From the NCBI RefSeq assembly GCF_000247695.1, contig NW_004624781.1, positions 12,108,571 through 12,172,570 of the forward strand: 64,000 nt of DNA. The letters run 5' to 3'. The DNA comes from Heterocephalus glaber (lineage: Eukaryota; Chordata; Mammalia; Rodentia; Bathyergidae). The notes beneath the pieces are model-generated. The model had not been told where the DNA came from. It did not search any database and was given only the letters and a program-made list of their open reading frames with translations. Positions 1 through 11,385 of this stretch are shown here, piece by piece. The translations under genes were made by a program, and so were the position numbers. Positions within the stretch are counted from its first letter, which is position 1. Each line of letters opens with the position of its first letter.

Positions 1-960
1 TCCTGGAAATCTATTTGCATCTCTTTTATGGATTCCGTTTGTTTCCTATGTTGAGATTCCATCATGTTCCTGAGCTCCTCTCCTGATTTACTAATCATAT
101 CTTGCACTAGGGGCACAATTTCTCCTGTTATCTGAGAAATTATTTCTCATTTCATTTTTTCCAGATCCCCTTTTGTTGGCAGTTCAGTGGGTCCAGGTGG
201 CTGAGTATCAGAGTGTTCCATCTCATTTCCCTTTGGGGTTGCTGTAGGTGATCTGGAAGTGTGGTTTTGAGACTTACTCACGTGTTTTCTCATTTCGACT
301 GGGGCGGGGTCTGTTAGCGTCTGCACAGATTACCTCCTCTGAGCTGGGAGAGGTGGGACAGGGGCTGGGAGCAGCGGTAGAGATGGTGGCCCAAAAGCCC
401 TTTCCTGTGGGCTGGGAGTAGCGGGAAGGATGGTGTCCGGGAAGCCCCTTCCTCTGGGCCAGGAGCAGCGGAACAGAAGGTGGCCCAAAAGCCCTTTCCT
501 CTGGGCTGGAGCAGCGGGAGGGATGGTGACCTGGAAGCCCCTTCCTCTGGACCAGGAGCAGTGGGACAGCGGCTCAGAAGCCCCTACCTCTGGGCCACGA
601 GCAGCGGGACTCTGTACCGTGGTCTGGTGGTCTGGTGTCCTCTGCATCTTTGTAATGTGGAACCAGATGGCTGCCTGTCTGCAGTGGGGTGATTCGGCGT
701 CTTCCACGCAACTCGGGACCTCGGTAGGGCATGAACAGACCTGCCTCCAGAGCCTGTTTGTTTGCAGTGATTTGAAGTTTCCTGCTAAGTCCAAGTACTG
801 TACTAGAAAGAGAGCCCGGCGAATGGTCAGTATTGGTTGCTGCTTGGCATTCATGATGTTTTCCCCAAGAGGAAGGCAGAGAGGCACAAGGACAGCCAGG
901 GGCCTTTTGCAGAGCTGGATAACAGAGGAATGTTGTGCCTGAGAGACTGACATGCTATCT
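1..960 (-). mobile_element. L1 retrotransposon, 5' end (ORF1 start plus 5' UTR), continuing off the left edge
   Basis: Read on the minus strand, an ATG at 293-291 opens a frame beginning MRKHVSKSQNHT and running to the left edge. It is rich in Lys, Glu and Gln, as expected of the N-terminal and coiled-coil part of L1 ORF1p, the RNA-binding chaperone of the L1 particle. The frame is broken by one TGA at 149-147, where a single CGA-to-TGA change would explain the stop. Upstream of the ATG (to the right) is a GC-rich stretch with tandem repeats that fits an L1 5' UTR. The right boundary near 960 is a guess, because I see no target-site duplication and the 3' end is outside the window. Having only one stop in about 95 codons suggests a fairly young but dead copy. 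Confidence 0.72.
360..612 (-). repeat. ~46-bp tandem repeat within the L1 5' UTR
   Basis: The anchor GCAGCGG (or a one-base variant) recurs at 371, 418, 465, 511, 557 and 601, giving spacings of 47, 47, 46, 46 and 44 bp. Each unit also holds an AAGCCC(C/T)TTCCTCTGGG core, and alternate units resemble each other more, so there is a ~93-bp higher-order period. Tandem 5' UTR monomers with promoter activity are known for rodent L1s; that these units are such monomers is inferred from their place just upstream of ORF1. The long open frames across here on both strands look like by-products of GC-rich repetition. Confidence 0.7.
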
Positions 961-1450
961 AATCTATTGCTTCTCTAGTTGCTCAACAGCAGAAAGGGAC
1001 TATCTCTAAAAGAAGAGGTGGGCACTTTAATTCAGAACTCAAGTGTGATGGATTTCTTCACCAGGCAGAGGGGGTTTGCATTCCCCACTGGGGCTGTGTG
1101 TTTCTGCACTGCTCAGGACAGATGTGGGACTGTGGACCGACACCCCACCCTCTGTCTCCACTCCACTTCCCCCACGTCTCCAAGGTGCCCTCCAGTGCTG
1201 TTCTTTCAAGCAATATGTTGAGTTATTCAATCACACACGGAAGAAAGCACCATGGCACTGGTGGAGATAAACAGCCATTTTATTTATCTACTTCCTAATT
1301 ACCGTGGGGGGTGCAGTGTAGGCTGGTATGACAGTGATGAGGGAAAAAATTATGTTCTCTCTATGAGCCCAGCTTCATTCATCTCATTTATAGATCTGAC
1401 TCATAATGACATTCAATAAGGCAAAAGTATAGTACCTGACTTTTTTATGT
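961..1450. other. Unassigned non-repetitive sequence
   Basis: Short open frames only, none resembling a known protein. It may include the outer part of the L1 5' UTR. Confidence 0.4.
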
Positions 1451-1622
1451 ATTTTTTTGTTTGTTTATTTTAGCAGTACTAGATATTGAGCCCTGGGAAT
1501 GCTGAGTTATATTCTCAACCTTTATAGTTTTCCTTGAGACAGGAAGTTTCATGAAACTTGTGACACTTCTGCTTCAGTCTCCGGAGTAGCTTGGCTTAGT
1601 GGTATGTGCCACTGCTGAATAA
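1451..1622 (-). mobile_element. Old B1-ID-type SINE
   Basis: A T-rich tail is followed by the reverse complement of an ID-like unit (agcagtactagatattgag) and then of a B1-like right part (gagacaggaagtttc, tcagtctccggagtag). It is diverged and lacks clear flanking duplications. Confidence 0.55.
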
Positions 1623-3770
1623 AGTCTTTTAAAGGATGATTGTTTCAGTGGATAACAAAGGTCCAATACGACAACTTTCCTGGATAACAGCATGTATATC
1701 TATTGTGCAGAACTCTGTACACACATGCACACATACGTACACACACCACAGATACTACATCGCATTTCCTGTTTAACATACAGCATAGTGAATGTTAGCT
1801 CTCTGTGTGAAATTGAAAATGTCTCACCTCTTTGCCTCCCTCCCATTTTGGCCTCATATACCTTGGTGCCAAAGGGTCTTTATGGCTCATTGATATCCCC
1901 AGACTTCTCAGGGTAGACAAGAAGTTCTTAGTGTATATACTTTGCAGCAAGAAAGGAAGTGGAACAAGGCTGGGGGACTCGGGGTGCAGCTATTTAGAAC
2001 TTTGATTTTCCACCTCCCAGAAAACATTGTTCATTTCTTTGCTGAACCAAATGCAAAATAAAGTTGTTCAGTGAAACTGGAAGAACTCCTCATCAATGCT
2101 GCACTGAAGTCTGTGGCACTTACCTTCCCACGGAAACAGAGGAAGGCCATGTCCCCACTGCTAATTGAGGTAGCATTGAGGGACTGCGTGCAGCAGCCTC
2201 TGACATTTAGAGAACATTTAGAGAACTAGACCAGAGGCTTTTAGCACAATAAAACCAGATTTTGGATTTGTATGTATAAGTGTAAATATTCTCTTTTTTT
2301 TCCTTCTAATTTTGTTCTTTGTATTTATATAGCTCCACTGTGTTCAGGAACACCATCACTGTGACTAGTTAGCAATATTTATTTAAAATTAGGAAATATT
2401 TATTTTGGCTGTGAGTTCATTTCTTCCCTATTTTCAGATAGGGTAAAGTCAAAGATCCTCATGGTGAAGAAGATTAAAAAGGGGATTTAACCATAGGGCT
2501 CTTGCTCATCCTAGAAGACCACACTATTTCTTTGGGTGTGCTGGGGCCCATAGGGCTAGTCCAGTGTCACCTTCTTACTGCCCACTCTTTACCCAGGGTG
2601 AGGAGGACCACACCTATGAGGCTTCATGGCCTCAGAAGCCTGGCCATGGGAGGGCTGAGCTTCCTCCTTCTTGGTCCACTCATTCTGATAGAAGCAGTTT
2701 GGGACACCGTGGGGCATCTGGACTTCCTGATCCCATTCCAAGAGCCACGGGATGCTAGATTTTTGGCCTTCTGGTTTTATCCGCAAGGGTTTGTGGGGAT
2801 GTAATATTCACTTGGGCAGCTTTTAAATCACTTCTGGCTCTACATTTTAAAACACTACAAAACAAAAAGTCTCTTCAAGCTGAATGTTTACATCCTTGCT
2901 AGGTTATCATTAATTTGGCGGCTGGCGTCCAATAACAGCAGGAATGAAGTGACACAGAATCTTCACAGAGTGCCTGACTGTGACCTCAGCTTCCCCAAGG
3001 CCCTCTGCAGCCTCCTGGGACTGGGCATATGGGGGTCCCTTTTCGCTTCTTTTCTTTGGTCAGGTATGTCATTTCATCTTTGCGAGCTACTAGCCTAGGG
3101 TTGTTAAAAAGCAGGTGTTGATCAAGGGAGCAATTACTGGGGCTGCATACCCCAAATGATTTATAGCCTGAGCTCTAAAACCAAAATGAATGCTGACCTG
3201 TCACAGCCCCTTCCTCCCTCCCCTGCCCCAAATGAGCCTAGTATAATTAATCCGCCTCTGAGTGCTTCACCTGCTGGCAGTGTCTCCTTCTGCCCGTACC
3301 GGACGATGTGGCTGGAGAGCCACCTACGTGGTGCCCCCACCTACTAAATCCACACAAAGGGCCATCCTGCCGTCCCCGGCTCACATTTTATAACGCTCAG
3401 TCTGAAATGACCTTTAAAAAGCCAGATAATATTTTATTTACCTTTTTTCTCCCATTTACTCTTAAATGTTAATGAAGGTAAGAGATTCAAATTCTTGCCA
3501 ATAAAACATTTTAATTGACTCAAGAGGAGCCCTGACTGTAAATTGGTGACTTTGCCTGTGTGACCTCAGTGCTTCCCTGCCCCCAACTCTGCAGGGCCAG
3601 TGCCGTTTTGGAAGTTGGCAGGAAATGCCTTCTTTGTTCTTTCTGGGCTTCCTTTGCAGCCCACAGGCCTGCAGTGAGGAACAGACAGCTAGGAAGGGCA
3701 GCTCACTTCAACTTCTCCCCTCCCACAGCTTGTGTCTCTTGGATTCCTTCAAATTCAGCGCTGTGTAAAG
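1623..3770. other. Non-repetitive, AT-moderate sequence without recognised genes
   Basis: No recognisable interspersed repeat and no coding signal. The stretch 3130-3520 contains AATTAATCC, TTTATAACG and TGTTAATGA cores and could be regulatory, but nothing in a single sequence proves it. Confidence 0.4.
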
Positions 3771-3830
3771 GGCCGCCTTCTCCAGGAAGCCTCCTAAACC
3801 TCCCCTTCCTCATCCCCTCCAGATAACAGT
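3770..3830 (-). repeat. Possible L2 fragment
   Basis: The phrase ttctccaggaagcctcct matches the family-typical caggaagcc motif of the L2 3' region in reverse. It is short and diverged. Confidence 0.35.
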
Positions 3831-4504
3831 GGGAATTTGACACTTTCCGCGTGGCACCTCTCACTTTGTCTCCTGTTAGGGTAACTTCTGGGGCCATGTT
3901 AGCTCTTTACTCCTTAAGTACCTGCACACAGCCAGTGTTCAGTGAGTGCTGGACTGCATTAAGTGATTGGAGTGAGGGTAAGTGAAGAGACCTCTCGCTG
4001 GCCTATGCTGTGCCAGTTCTTGCAGTCATTCTTCAAAACATTTGTCAAACTCTCTTCCCCTGACTTTCTTAGGCAAAGCCACTCAGTATTCACAACCTGT
4101 CGTAACTTGCTGTGTTAAAGAATGTTTTAACAAAGAAGAAAATGACGTCATCGATGCCACTGTAATGATCTATATTCCATTATAATCTGCATGCCTTTAT
4201 GATAACCTGGACCTCTACAAATGGGAACAAGCTCTGTGTAATTTTTATGTACAAAGAGACCCAGGGGTCAGCAAAAAGACAGAGCCTGAGGGTGCTGGGT
4301 CTTCTTGCTGCAGCTCGGATGGACTTGGGCTGAGCAAGCTGGGTCCAGGAGCCTCTTCCAGCAGCTGGGAGCTGCTGATTCTGGATGGCAGCGGGGCCAC
4401 CAGCTTGGGAGGAGATGTGTCTGTCACTAAGGGCTGGGCTGTGGAGGAGGAGGCAGCATTGGCCAAAGACTCCCCAAAGGGAGGGAGAAGGGGGGAAGGC
4501 TGAC

Positions 4505-4700
4505 AACTATGACCATTGCGGTGCTGTGTCATCTTGTGTAAGTCATTTCCCCTCTCTGGCCCACAGCTTCCTCCCCTGTAAAGTCAGAGTAACTGCAGTA
4601 ACCTACTTCATAAAGATATTTTGAGAATTGATTTCAGTGCAAAGGATTTAAATGAAATGCTCTTGGAATCATGTCTTCCACGTGATAAATACTTAGTGTT
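4505..4700 (+). repeat. MIR SINE
   Basis: The core order of MIR is visible: a diverged tgtgtaagtcatttcccctctctg, then cctcccctgtaaagt, then a tail resembling gataaatacttagtgtta. These correspond to the MIR tRNA-like part, core and 3' end. Confidence 0.75.
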
Positions 4701-4861
4701 AGCTTTTCTAACCTTTCCTATACTGTAAGCGAAGAAAAGTGTGTTAAAAAGAAAAAGGAGTGAAATATTCTTTGTCCTTTCCATTAAAAGAGCCCTGAAC
4801 ATTGGAAAGAGAATCCTTACTTAAACAGATCCTTTCACATCACCCACAATTGCTACCTAGA

Positions 4862-4990
4862 AATCTTTTGCCTCCAGGCCCATTTCAAGAAACACCTCTT
4901 CCAGGAAGCCCTCCTGGGTGCCCTTCACATTTCTCCAGCATTTTGACACTGTCACCGGGCACTTTGACTATAACCAGTACCTGTCTCCAG
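4862..4990 (-). repeat. L2 LINE 3' fragment
   Basis: Contains cacctcttccaggaagccct and a following CT-rich stretch, the reverse complement of the conserved L2 block (gaaggcttcctggaggagg in sense). Confidence 0.5.
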
Positions 4991-5424
4991 TTTTGGGGGT
5001 TCTCTTTCCAATCACTTAAATCAAAGTGGATTCCTGTAGAATATGTTGATTCAGGGCTAAACAAAGATGTTTTGCTACTGATGTTGAATATTGACCTTTA
5101 TTCCTCCATTTACAGAAAAATAAAAACTAATGGATGGTTTCTCAAGTTTCTGTTTTCCTCCCTTGGATCCTGCCTACCTGGCAGCACCCAGTTATCAACA
5201 ACTGTCACCCTCAGTGCTGGCTCCCTTGGGGAACATTAACAGACATTGCTTGGGCTCCACCCTGTCCAATTACAAGAATTCTAGGAGTGGGATCCAAGCG
5301 TCTGTCAAGTTTTTGAAGTTCCCCAGGTGATTCTAATGTAATGTACAGCCAGCATCCGGAAGGAATCCTAGCAATGATCTTGCCTGAGAGAAAGCAGATC
5401 AAACAAAGAGCAAAGAGTATGTTA

Positions 5425-5727
5425 CAGGTTGAGCATTTGAAATGTTTGGGAACAGAAGTATTTCGGGTTTCAGATTTTAGAATATTTGCATGGTATATGG
5501 TAAGACATCTTGGGTCCAAGCTCCAAGCCTAAACATGAAATTCATTTCTATTTCATCTACACCTTATACACACAGCCTTGAAGATAATTTTGTGTAACAT
5601 TTTTAGTGTGACTTTGCTTTGACTGCGGCCAGTCACAGGAGTGGAATTTGCCCTCGTCAGCATTCAAAAATTTTCAGATTTTGAACCATTTAGGATTCAA
5701 ATGTTTGGATTAAAGATTCTCAACCTG
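5425..5727. mobile_element. 303-bp Tigger-like MITE with CAGGTTGAG terminal inverted repeats
   Basis: The element starts CAGGTTGAG at 5425-5433 and ends CTCAACCTG at 5719-5727, a perfect 9-bp inverted terminal pair. A TA precedes the left end at 5423-5424; the expected TA on the right reads TC, probably a mutation. Inside are inverted phrases such as ttcgggtttcagatttt on the left and ttttcagattttgaacc on the right, so homology extends beyond the termini. This structure fits a non-autonomous Tc1/mariner-superfamily element of an old mammalian family. It has no coding capacity. Confidence 0.8.
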
Positions 5728-7129
5728 TCGTGGAAATTTTTGAAAACAGCCCAGCTTAGCTTCATGGTTTAATTAAAATATGTTCATCGCTATACATCTC
5801 CATAAAATCTAACATTACTGGGTTTGTTTATGCTGTTTTGTGGCATGTTCTATCAAGTGCCTAACCTTCTAAAACTGCCCAACTTCATCAGAAGAGCCTC
5901 CTGGTCATTTCTGCTCTCCACTCTGACAGAGCTTTTGAAATCATGTGTTCCTGTAGTGCACCCTGGTTACTTTTGTTCTCCTAGTGTATCTGTAGATATC
6001 TCTGCTTACACAGGCTGTTTATCAGTGTGGCCTGTTGGCCACAAGAGGGACAGGAGAAACAGAGTGAAAGACTTAACACAAAATACTTCCCACAGGAGGG
6101 CACAGTAGAAAACACACCCTCCCTGCTAAATGGGAGAGCAGCCTCATCTTTTAGGGGTTAAACAGAAAATAATAAATACGTTTTTCTCTCAAATGATTAT
6201 ACAGAAAACATTTTTGCATACAAAGAATTTTGGAAGTCAGAGATGAACCCCAAGTTGGATCATTACCCAAACTACTGTATTTCCCCCAAAATAAGACCTA
6301 GCTGGGAAATAACCAGCCTTGAAAACTACAGATTAAAAATGCCAGCCCCAATCAGCCCATCCTTGACTTACCTGCCTTACAGAGAAGCCGCCGAGCAAAA
6401 GAACAGTGATGGCATTTTCTGGCTTTTAATAAATAAGTATTTGTGGCACCAAGGCTGGTTTTTATAAGTAAAATTCCTTTCCTGTCTCTCCGTTTCAGTT
6501 GTTCTTGCTCCAAGGTTGAGAGACAGATTTGAGCCGGAGCCAAAAGAGGTCATTATTCCAAACGGGTGTGACTCCGCTCACACCCACAGCCCCTGCAGAG
6601 CTTTCTTATGTGCCCACTCATACTGTGGCCCAGGCTCCAAAGCCAATTTCCCATCTTTTAAAACCACAGGAAAGTTTGCATGGGTTTCACTGCAGGCTGC
6701 TGCCAGGGAGGGATGCGTGTTGTAGGACTGTGGCAGGTGTCCGGTGTGATTATTACCCTAACTCACTGGCTGTTTCTGCTAGCTGCTCCTTCATTGCCCC
6801 ATGATGTTTTCATGCCTCTCTGAGAGAAAGCCACCATCAGCGAGGCAAGGAAACAAGGCCAGGAATGCTTTTGTGTGGTTTTATCTGCCTTCAATCTCTC
6901 CCTCTCTAGCTTAAACATGACAGCAACAACCCTATAAAATTAGCTTCATGGGATGAGACAGGAAGAAAAACCTCAAGAAGTCTCCCCCCACCCCGCCCAC
7001 CCTCTTCGAAATCCGTGTTAATATATCCTGTGTTAGGAGTTTTTAGCCTGTTACACAAGACGCTCCTGGGCCCTTAGTGGCTTAATAAACAGACCAAACT
7101 CTTGGGGATAAAACCTGAAAATGATGTGA

Positions 7130-7310
7130 CTCGGGCTGTTAAAAAGCCTGTGTTTGGCTAAGCGAACAGTGCTTCCTGGACTGAGTAAATTGATTATGTC
7201 CCTTGTCACCTCCTGTCTACACAACTGTTTGAGCCTGTGCGGCCAAGTGTTTATTGTCAACAGCAGCCCAGGGGATGCAGGGTCGAGCAGCATCTTGTTA
7301 GGAAAATATT
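7130..7310. promoter_or_regulatory. Candidate conserved non-coding element
   Basis: A non-repetitive patch with a forkhead-type core TGTTTATTGT at 7248-7257 and several TGTTT/TTTGGC cores in about 180 bp. The call rests on composition and motif density only; conservation was not measured. Confidence 0.25.
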
Positions 7311-8181
7311 TCAGGCAACTCTCTGGACTTGGCTTTGAGGAACACCTTCTGAGGTTAATGTTTCCTGGACTTTAGGGATGCAGGGGTTTTTCAAAAGTGT
7401 TTTTGCCTTCAGATATGGAAAACAGCCTCTTTGTGGTAAGCGTGCTTTCTGTGGTACAAAGGCTGAATTTGTAAACCATCTGTTTATGAAAAAGCAGTAT
7501 TTCTCAATATTGTGGCATGATCTTCTAAACCAAAACATAAATGGATCTTTAGTGCACATAGAAATCTTTTGCATTTGAATATAAAAATCCATTGAGGGGG
7601 GGAGAAGGGAAAGAAAGAAATGGGTAAATAAATACAAAAACTCTTAAGAGCCTCTGGGATGGTTTCAAGAATGCCCCACAAAACAGGTTTTCATGGTTGT
7701 ATGGGGTGATGTGATCCTATTCAAGTTTCTTTCCTTTCTTTAGAATTGTGAAGAAGCTGTTGAAAATGGCTTTGGGGGCTGCTCCTAAAATAGATTTTAG
7801 AGATGAAAAAATGAGAGCATGCACATGCAATCTAAGACAAACGAGCAGCTCTGATCCTGAAGCTGAGATTGTAAGATGACTGCTGTACCCTTCAAGAAAT
7901 GAATATTCAGGATGCCCTGCTGGGTGCCTTTTCCTATTTGAACCAACTACTGTTTGGGCCATGATGTACTTGCTACCAAATTCAACACTCTTTGCACACA
8001 GCAGAGCAACTTTGCGGAGTCAGATTTTGAAGTACAAACATCTTTTCTGCTCTGCCCACAGAACCTGTCACAATCTTCATCGGGAACTGAATTAAGTTTA
8101 AAATATCATCAGAGGGTGTTGATCTCTCTTGGGCCTGGAGCTGTCCTCTGTACATCCGGCATTTTTCTGTTGACACTGTGT

Positions 8182-8194
8182 GTTGCTTAGCAAC
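8182..8194. promoter_or_regulatory. RFX-type X-box
   Basis: GTTGCTTAGCAAC is a palindrome around a single central base, matching the known X-box form bound by RFX dimers (two GTTGC half sites in inverted orientation). It lies in a repeat-free stretch. Function in this locus is inferred from the motif alone. Confidence 0.5.
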
Positions 8195-8299
8195 GGGCCT
8201 GAAAGGCCCTATATGCATTGATTGTACACCATTGTCTTTATGGGGTGGAAGTGTTAACTGAATAAACCCCCCCGGGTGACCAGACGGTCAGTCCTCTCT

Positions 8300-8520
8300 T
8301 GCTGATCATCTGTTTACATCAAAATATTGTTTATTCCATTCGCTGATTGGAATTTTTACATCTGTGGCTGAAGGAATGCAGTTAATTCCCTACATGGCAG
8401 AGAACTCCCAATTTACTCTCCCGACATGGTGCGATGAGAGCGGTTTTGTTCCTCCTGAAAAAGCATTAAATGCATTTGACAGTTAACTGCAGATGATAAG
8501 GCCCAAGTTCCTGCTATGGT
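8300..8520. promoter_or_regulatory. Candidate conserved non-coding element
   Basis: A repeat-free patch with an inverted CCAAT box (ATTGG at 8346-8350), ATTAAATGCATTT at 8465-8477, a MEIS/TGIF-type TGACAG at 8477-8482, the palindrome GTTAAC at 8482-8487 and a GATA core GATAAG at 8495-8500. Dense overlapping homeodomain and GATA cores are typical of developmental enhancers; this remains inference. Confidence 0.3.
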
Positions 8521-9316
8521 TTCCACAGGATAGAGAAGTCACAAGCCTGCAATTGTCCCGCGAAGAGAAACGATTCCCTTTGGTTATGCATACTGTTGAA
8601 ATAAGTGGCAGGATATGTTCTATGGTTGAGAGAGGTTAGGGCTTTAGAATGGATGGCAGGCTCTGACATCATGTGAATGAAAAGATAATATGGCCTAACC
8701 ATGGAGTGTTCCCAGAATGAATGAAATTTCCAAGTGCAGATGAGTGCTGAGAGGGAAGGGTGGCCCTGCTTTCTGCATCAGTGGGCCTGGCTGAAGCAAT
8801 AGACCAGACTAGTGGGTCAAACCAGCACTTACCTCAGGCCTCACCCGCACAATGATCTGTTTCAGAGGCCATCACCAAGGGAGCTTTTTCACAAACAGCT
8901 CCGACAACGAGGGCATTTCAGCTAAGGGACTTCAACGTGTACGTAAAATCGCCGTGGTGGGTTCATGCCCACTTTGAACAAATGGGAAAAAAAAACCACA
9001 AAACATACTGGAGACAAATCAGAAATTTTGTAGCTAACTGCCCTATAACTGGTAGTTTTGAAAAAAATCAGTTTCACTCCTTTGTGAGTTTATATCACAT
9101 TTTATCCAGCCAAGAACAGAACAGTCTATTAATGTGTCCTGAGAAATATGTACTAGCTGACTAGGCCCGCTACTTCAAAATCAACTAACTACATTGTCTT
9201 GCCTTAGCTTTGTCTGGTGTAAGGGAGTTGGGATGAAAATAATGGTGCCAAAAAGTTGTATGGTGACTTTTAAAATCTTGTCTCTCCACAGTCCTCTTCA
9301 TCAAAAAGGGAATCTA

Positions 9317-9394
9317 GGGCCGGGGATTTAGCTCAGTGGTTCCGCCGCCCGACTCGCAAGCACAAGGTCGCAAGTTCAATCCCTGGTACCAAAA
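9317..9394 (+). mobile_element. ID-type SINE, young, with target-site duplication
   Basis: A tRNA-derived unit with A box TTTAGCTCAGTGG and B box AGTTCAATCCC, ending GGTACC plus an A run. It is flanked by the perfect 14-bp repeat AAAAAGGGAATCTA at 9303-9316 and 9395-9408. Confidence 0.92.
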
Positions 9395-9408
9395 AAAAAG
9401 GGAATCTA

Positions 9409-11040
9409 CTTAAAAGAATCAAATTCTATTAATCTTTCTCCCCTGATAAAGGATCTGGGTCTTTAGGGTTTCTATGAAGAAAAATGAAAATCTGAGTTGT
9501 GGGCATAGATACGTGGGTGGTGAGAAGAAAACAGGGACTCTTCCACAGTGCAGGGACTTCAGATGGGACGGTCACCTGTAACCGGGAGGAAATGCAAGAG
9601 TATCTTCAGGGTGAGGGATTATTTTCAGCTAACAGGCAGGTTTGGAAGTGATGTCCATCTCTTCCACACCCCTTCCTCCCCAACACCTCTTACTAATCCC
9701 TCTGGGCATTAATCCCATGGCCAATTGTCCTGGCCTGGTTGCTGCTTCTATAAACATTTCACTGCTACAAGTTGGATTTTTCACAGCATTAACTTTAACT
9801 ACATGGATGTTTGTAATGGAATAAAGCTTCAAACTGATATTTTGCTGTATTGCTAGTTTCCCAAAAAGGGAGCCTCAAATGCAGATAGATGTGTGTCTCA
9901 TGTCATGGGAAAAGTATTCCCTTGTGGGCCAAGTTTAAGTTGTTCTACTGAGAAAGTCTTAAAGAAAAACTACACAGCAACAAAGCCCTCACTTCTTATG
10001 AGAAATTCCTTGACAAATTGCCAGCCACATGTAGATTTGAAATTGCTTTTAAATCTGAACAGGCATAAATTAATTGAGTAGAAAAAAACAGATTTAAACT
10101 CAAACCTCAAACTCAACTCCCGTAAAATTTCTTTGTGAGAAGCCCAAGAAATAAGTTGGGAGAATTTGTTCACTATCTCCTTTAAAGCATTTGCCACTTT
10201 CTTTACTCTGCAGTGCATTTAAGAACAAAGTTCCGAGCTTCTGCCCCACAAGTGGCTTTCTCTGTAGACACAGGTTATTTAATTGTAATTTAGATTACCC
10301 CACAAATGGCACGACCATCCACTTTGAACTCCATTGAGTGGGTGGCAATTGTAAAAACCAATATCACTATCACCTAACTGCTAGATTTCAACGTCAGGGT
10401 TAGAAGTAAACATTGCTTCATTGCAATGTGTCCTGTCCCGAAGAACCCATGCTTCCACATAAAGCATGTTCCTCTTTCTCAAAATTTTATCTCATCTATG
10501 TCTAGCAATGCTGATATTAAACTAATAAAAGAGAGAAGGCTAGAAGAATGGGCCCCTCTTTAGAGTTAAATGTTATCTGCTTAGACTAATATTGCAATTG
10601 CCACCCACTGACATAATTTGTTTCACAGTCACAGCTTGGCAGCATGAATCAAATGTTGACATTCTAATTTCATGCACACATGGGCGTTTGGCTGAGCAAG
10701 CCTGCAGCCTCCAGACCATTCTCTCTATACCTGTGTAAATCAGGCAGACAAGGCATGCTCTCAACCGCCTGTGAGCCAACCCATGTGCTTCTGTGCAGAA
10801 GACTTGTGAGCCTGGCTTCTTCCCCTCTGTGTGTGTGTGTTTGTGCCTTCCACCTTGCAGAGTGTGACACAAATACTCTTGCTCCTGCCAGCAAGGTGAT
10901 CTTTTCTTTTCACGCCCTCCTCCCTTTCCACAATTTAAGAGGTCAACTAGTGGGTGATTTTTTCTCATTCCTTTCCAAATCAATAGCAGGTATTTTTCTG
11001 AAAAGAAGACCAACAAAAATGAAGTAAGAAGAGACACTCT
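9409..11040. other. Unassigned non-repetitive sequence
   Basis: No repeat family recognised apart from a short TG run near 10830-10842. The open frames (up to 154 codons on the minus strand at 10573-11037) resemble nothing known and have no coding support. Confidence 0.4.
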
Positions 11041-11044
11041 GATA

Positions 11045-11385
11045 ATTGGAAAGGGGTGAGGCTGGTTTCCCTTTATTATAGACTGGACAAGGAGGTCGTT
11101 AAGAAGGTAATTAAGGATAAATGAGATAATAGATTGGGGCCAAGTCCAACAGGGCTGGTGTCCTTATAAGAAGTGGAAAAGACACCAGAGAATAAAGGTC
11201 ATGCGAGGACACAGAGAAGTGCCCGACTGCAGGCCCAGGAGAGAAACCTAGTAGAAGTCAAATCTGTTGACCTCTTGATCTTGGATGTCCAGCCTCCAGA
11301 ATCATAAGAAAATGCATTTCTGGAGGTGAAGCCTTCTAGCTGGTGGGATTTTGTTATGGTAGCAAAAGCAAACTAAAACACCTTC
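11045..11385 (+). mobile_element. MLT1-like solo LTR (ERVL-MaLR group)
   Basis: Contains the family-typical order ggtgtccttataagaag, gaggacacagagaagtg, cttgatcttggatgtccagc, ctccagaatcataagaaaat and a 3' end ttttgttatggtagc...caaactaaaaca. It is an old non-coding LTR remnant with no internal proviral sequence next to it. Confidence 0.7.

Larger units (their letters stand above)
5728..9302. other. Repeat-poor sequence, possible conserved non-coding DNA
   Basis: About 3.5 kb with no recognisable SINE, LINE or LTR, unusual in a window this dense in repeats. Open frames are short and unremarkable. Candidate regulatory patches are listed separately at 7130-7310, 8182-8194 and 8300-8520. Confidence 0.45.

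Noticed and set aside
330..953. 207-codon minus-strand open frame with internal protein repeats
   Set aside because: Its repeats are simply the 46-bp DNA units translated, and an overlapping plus-strand frame of 170 codons is equally open. GC-rich tandem repetition explains both.
9317..9394. tRNA gene
   Set aside because: A and B boxes are present, but the unit ends in an A tail inside a target duplication and recurs many times, so it is an ID SINE.
10573..11037. 154-codon minus-strand frame
   Set aside because: No domain, biased by a (TG)n stretch giving KHTHTEGKK, and overlapped by an open plus-strand frame of similar length.
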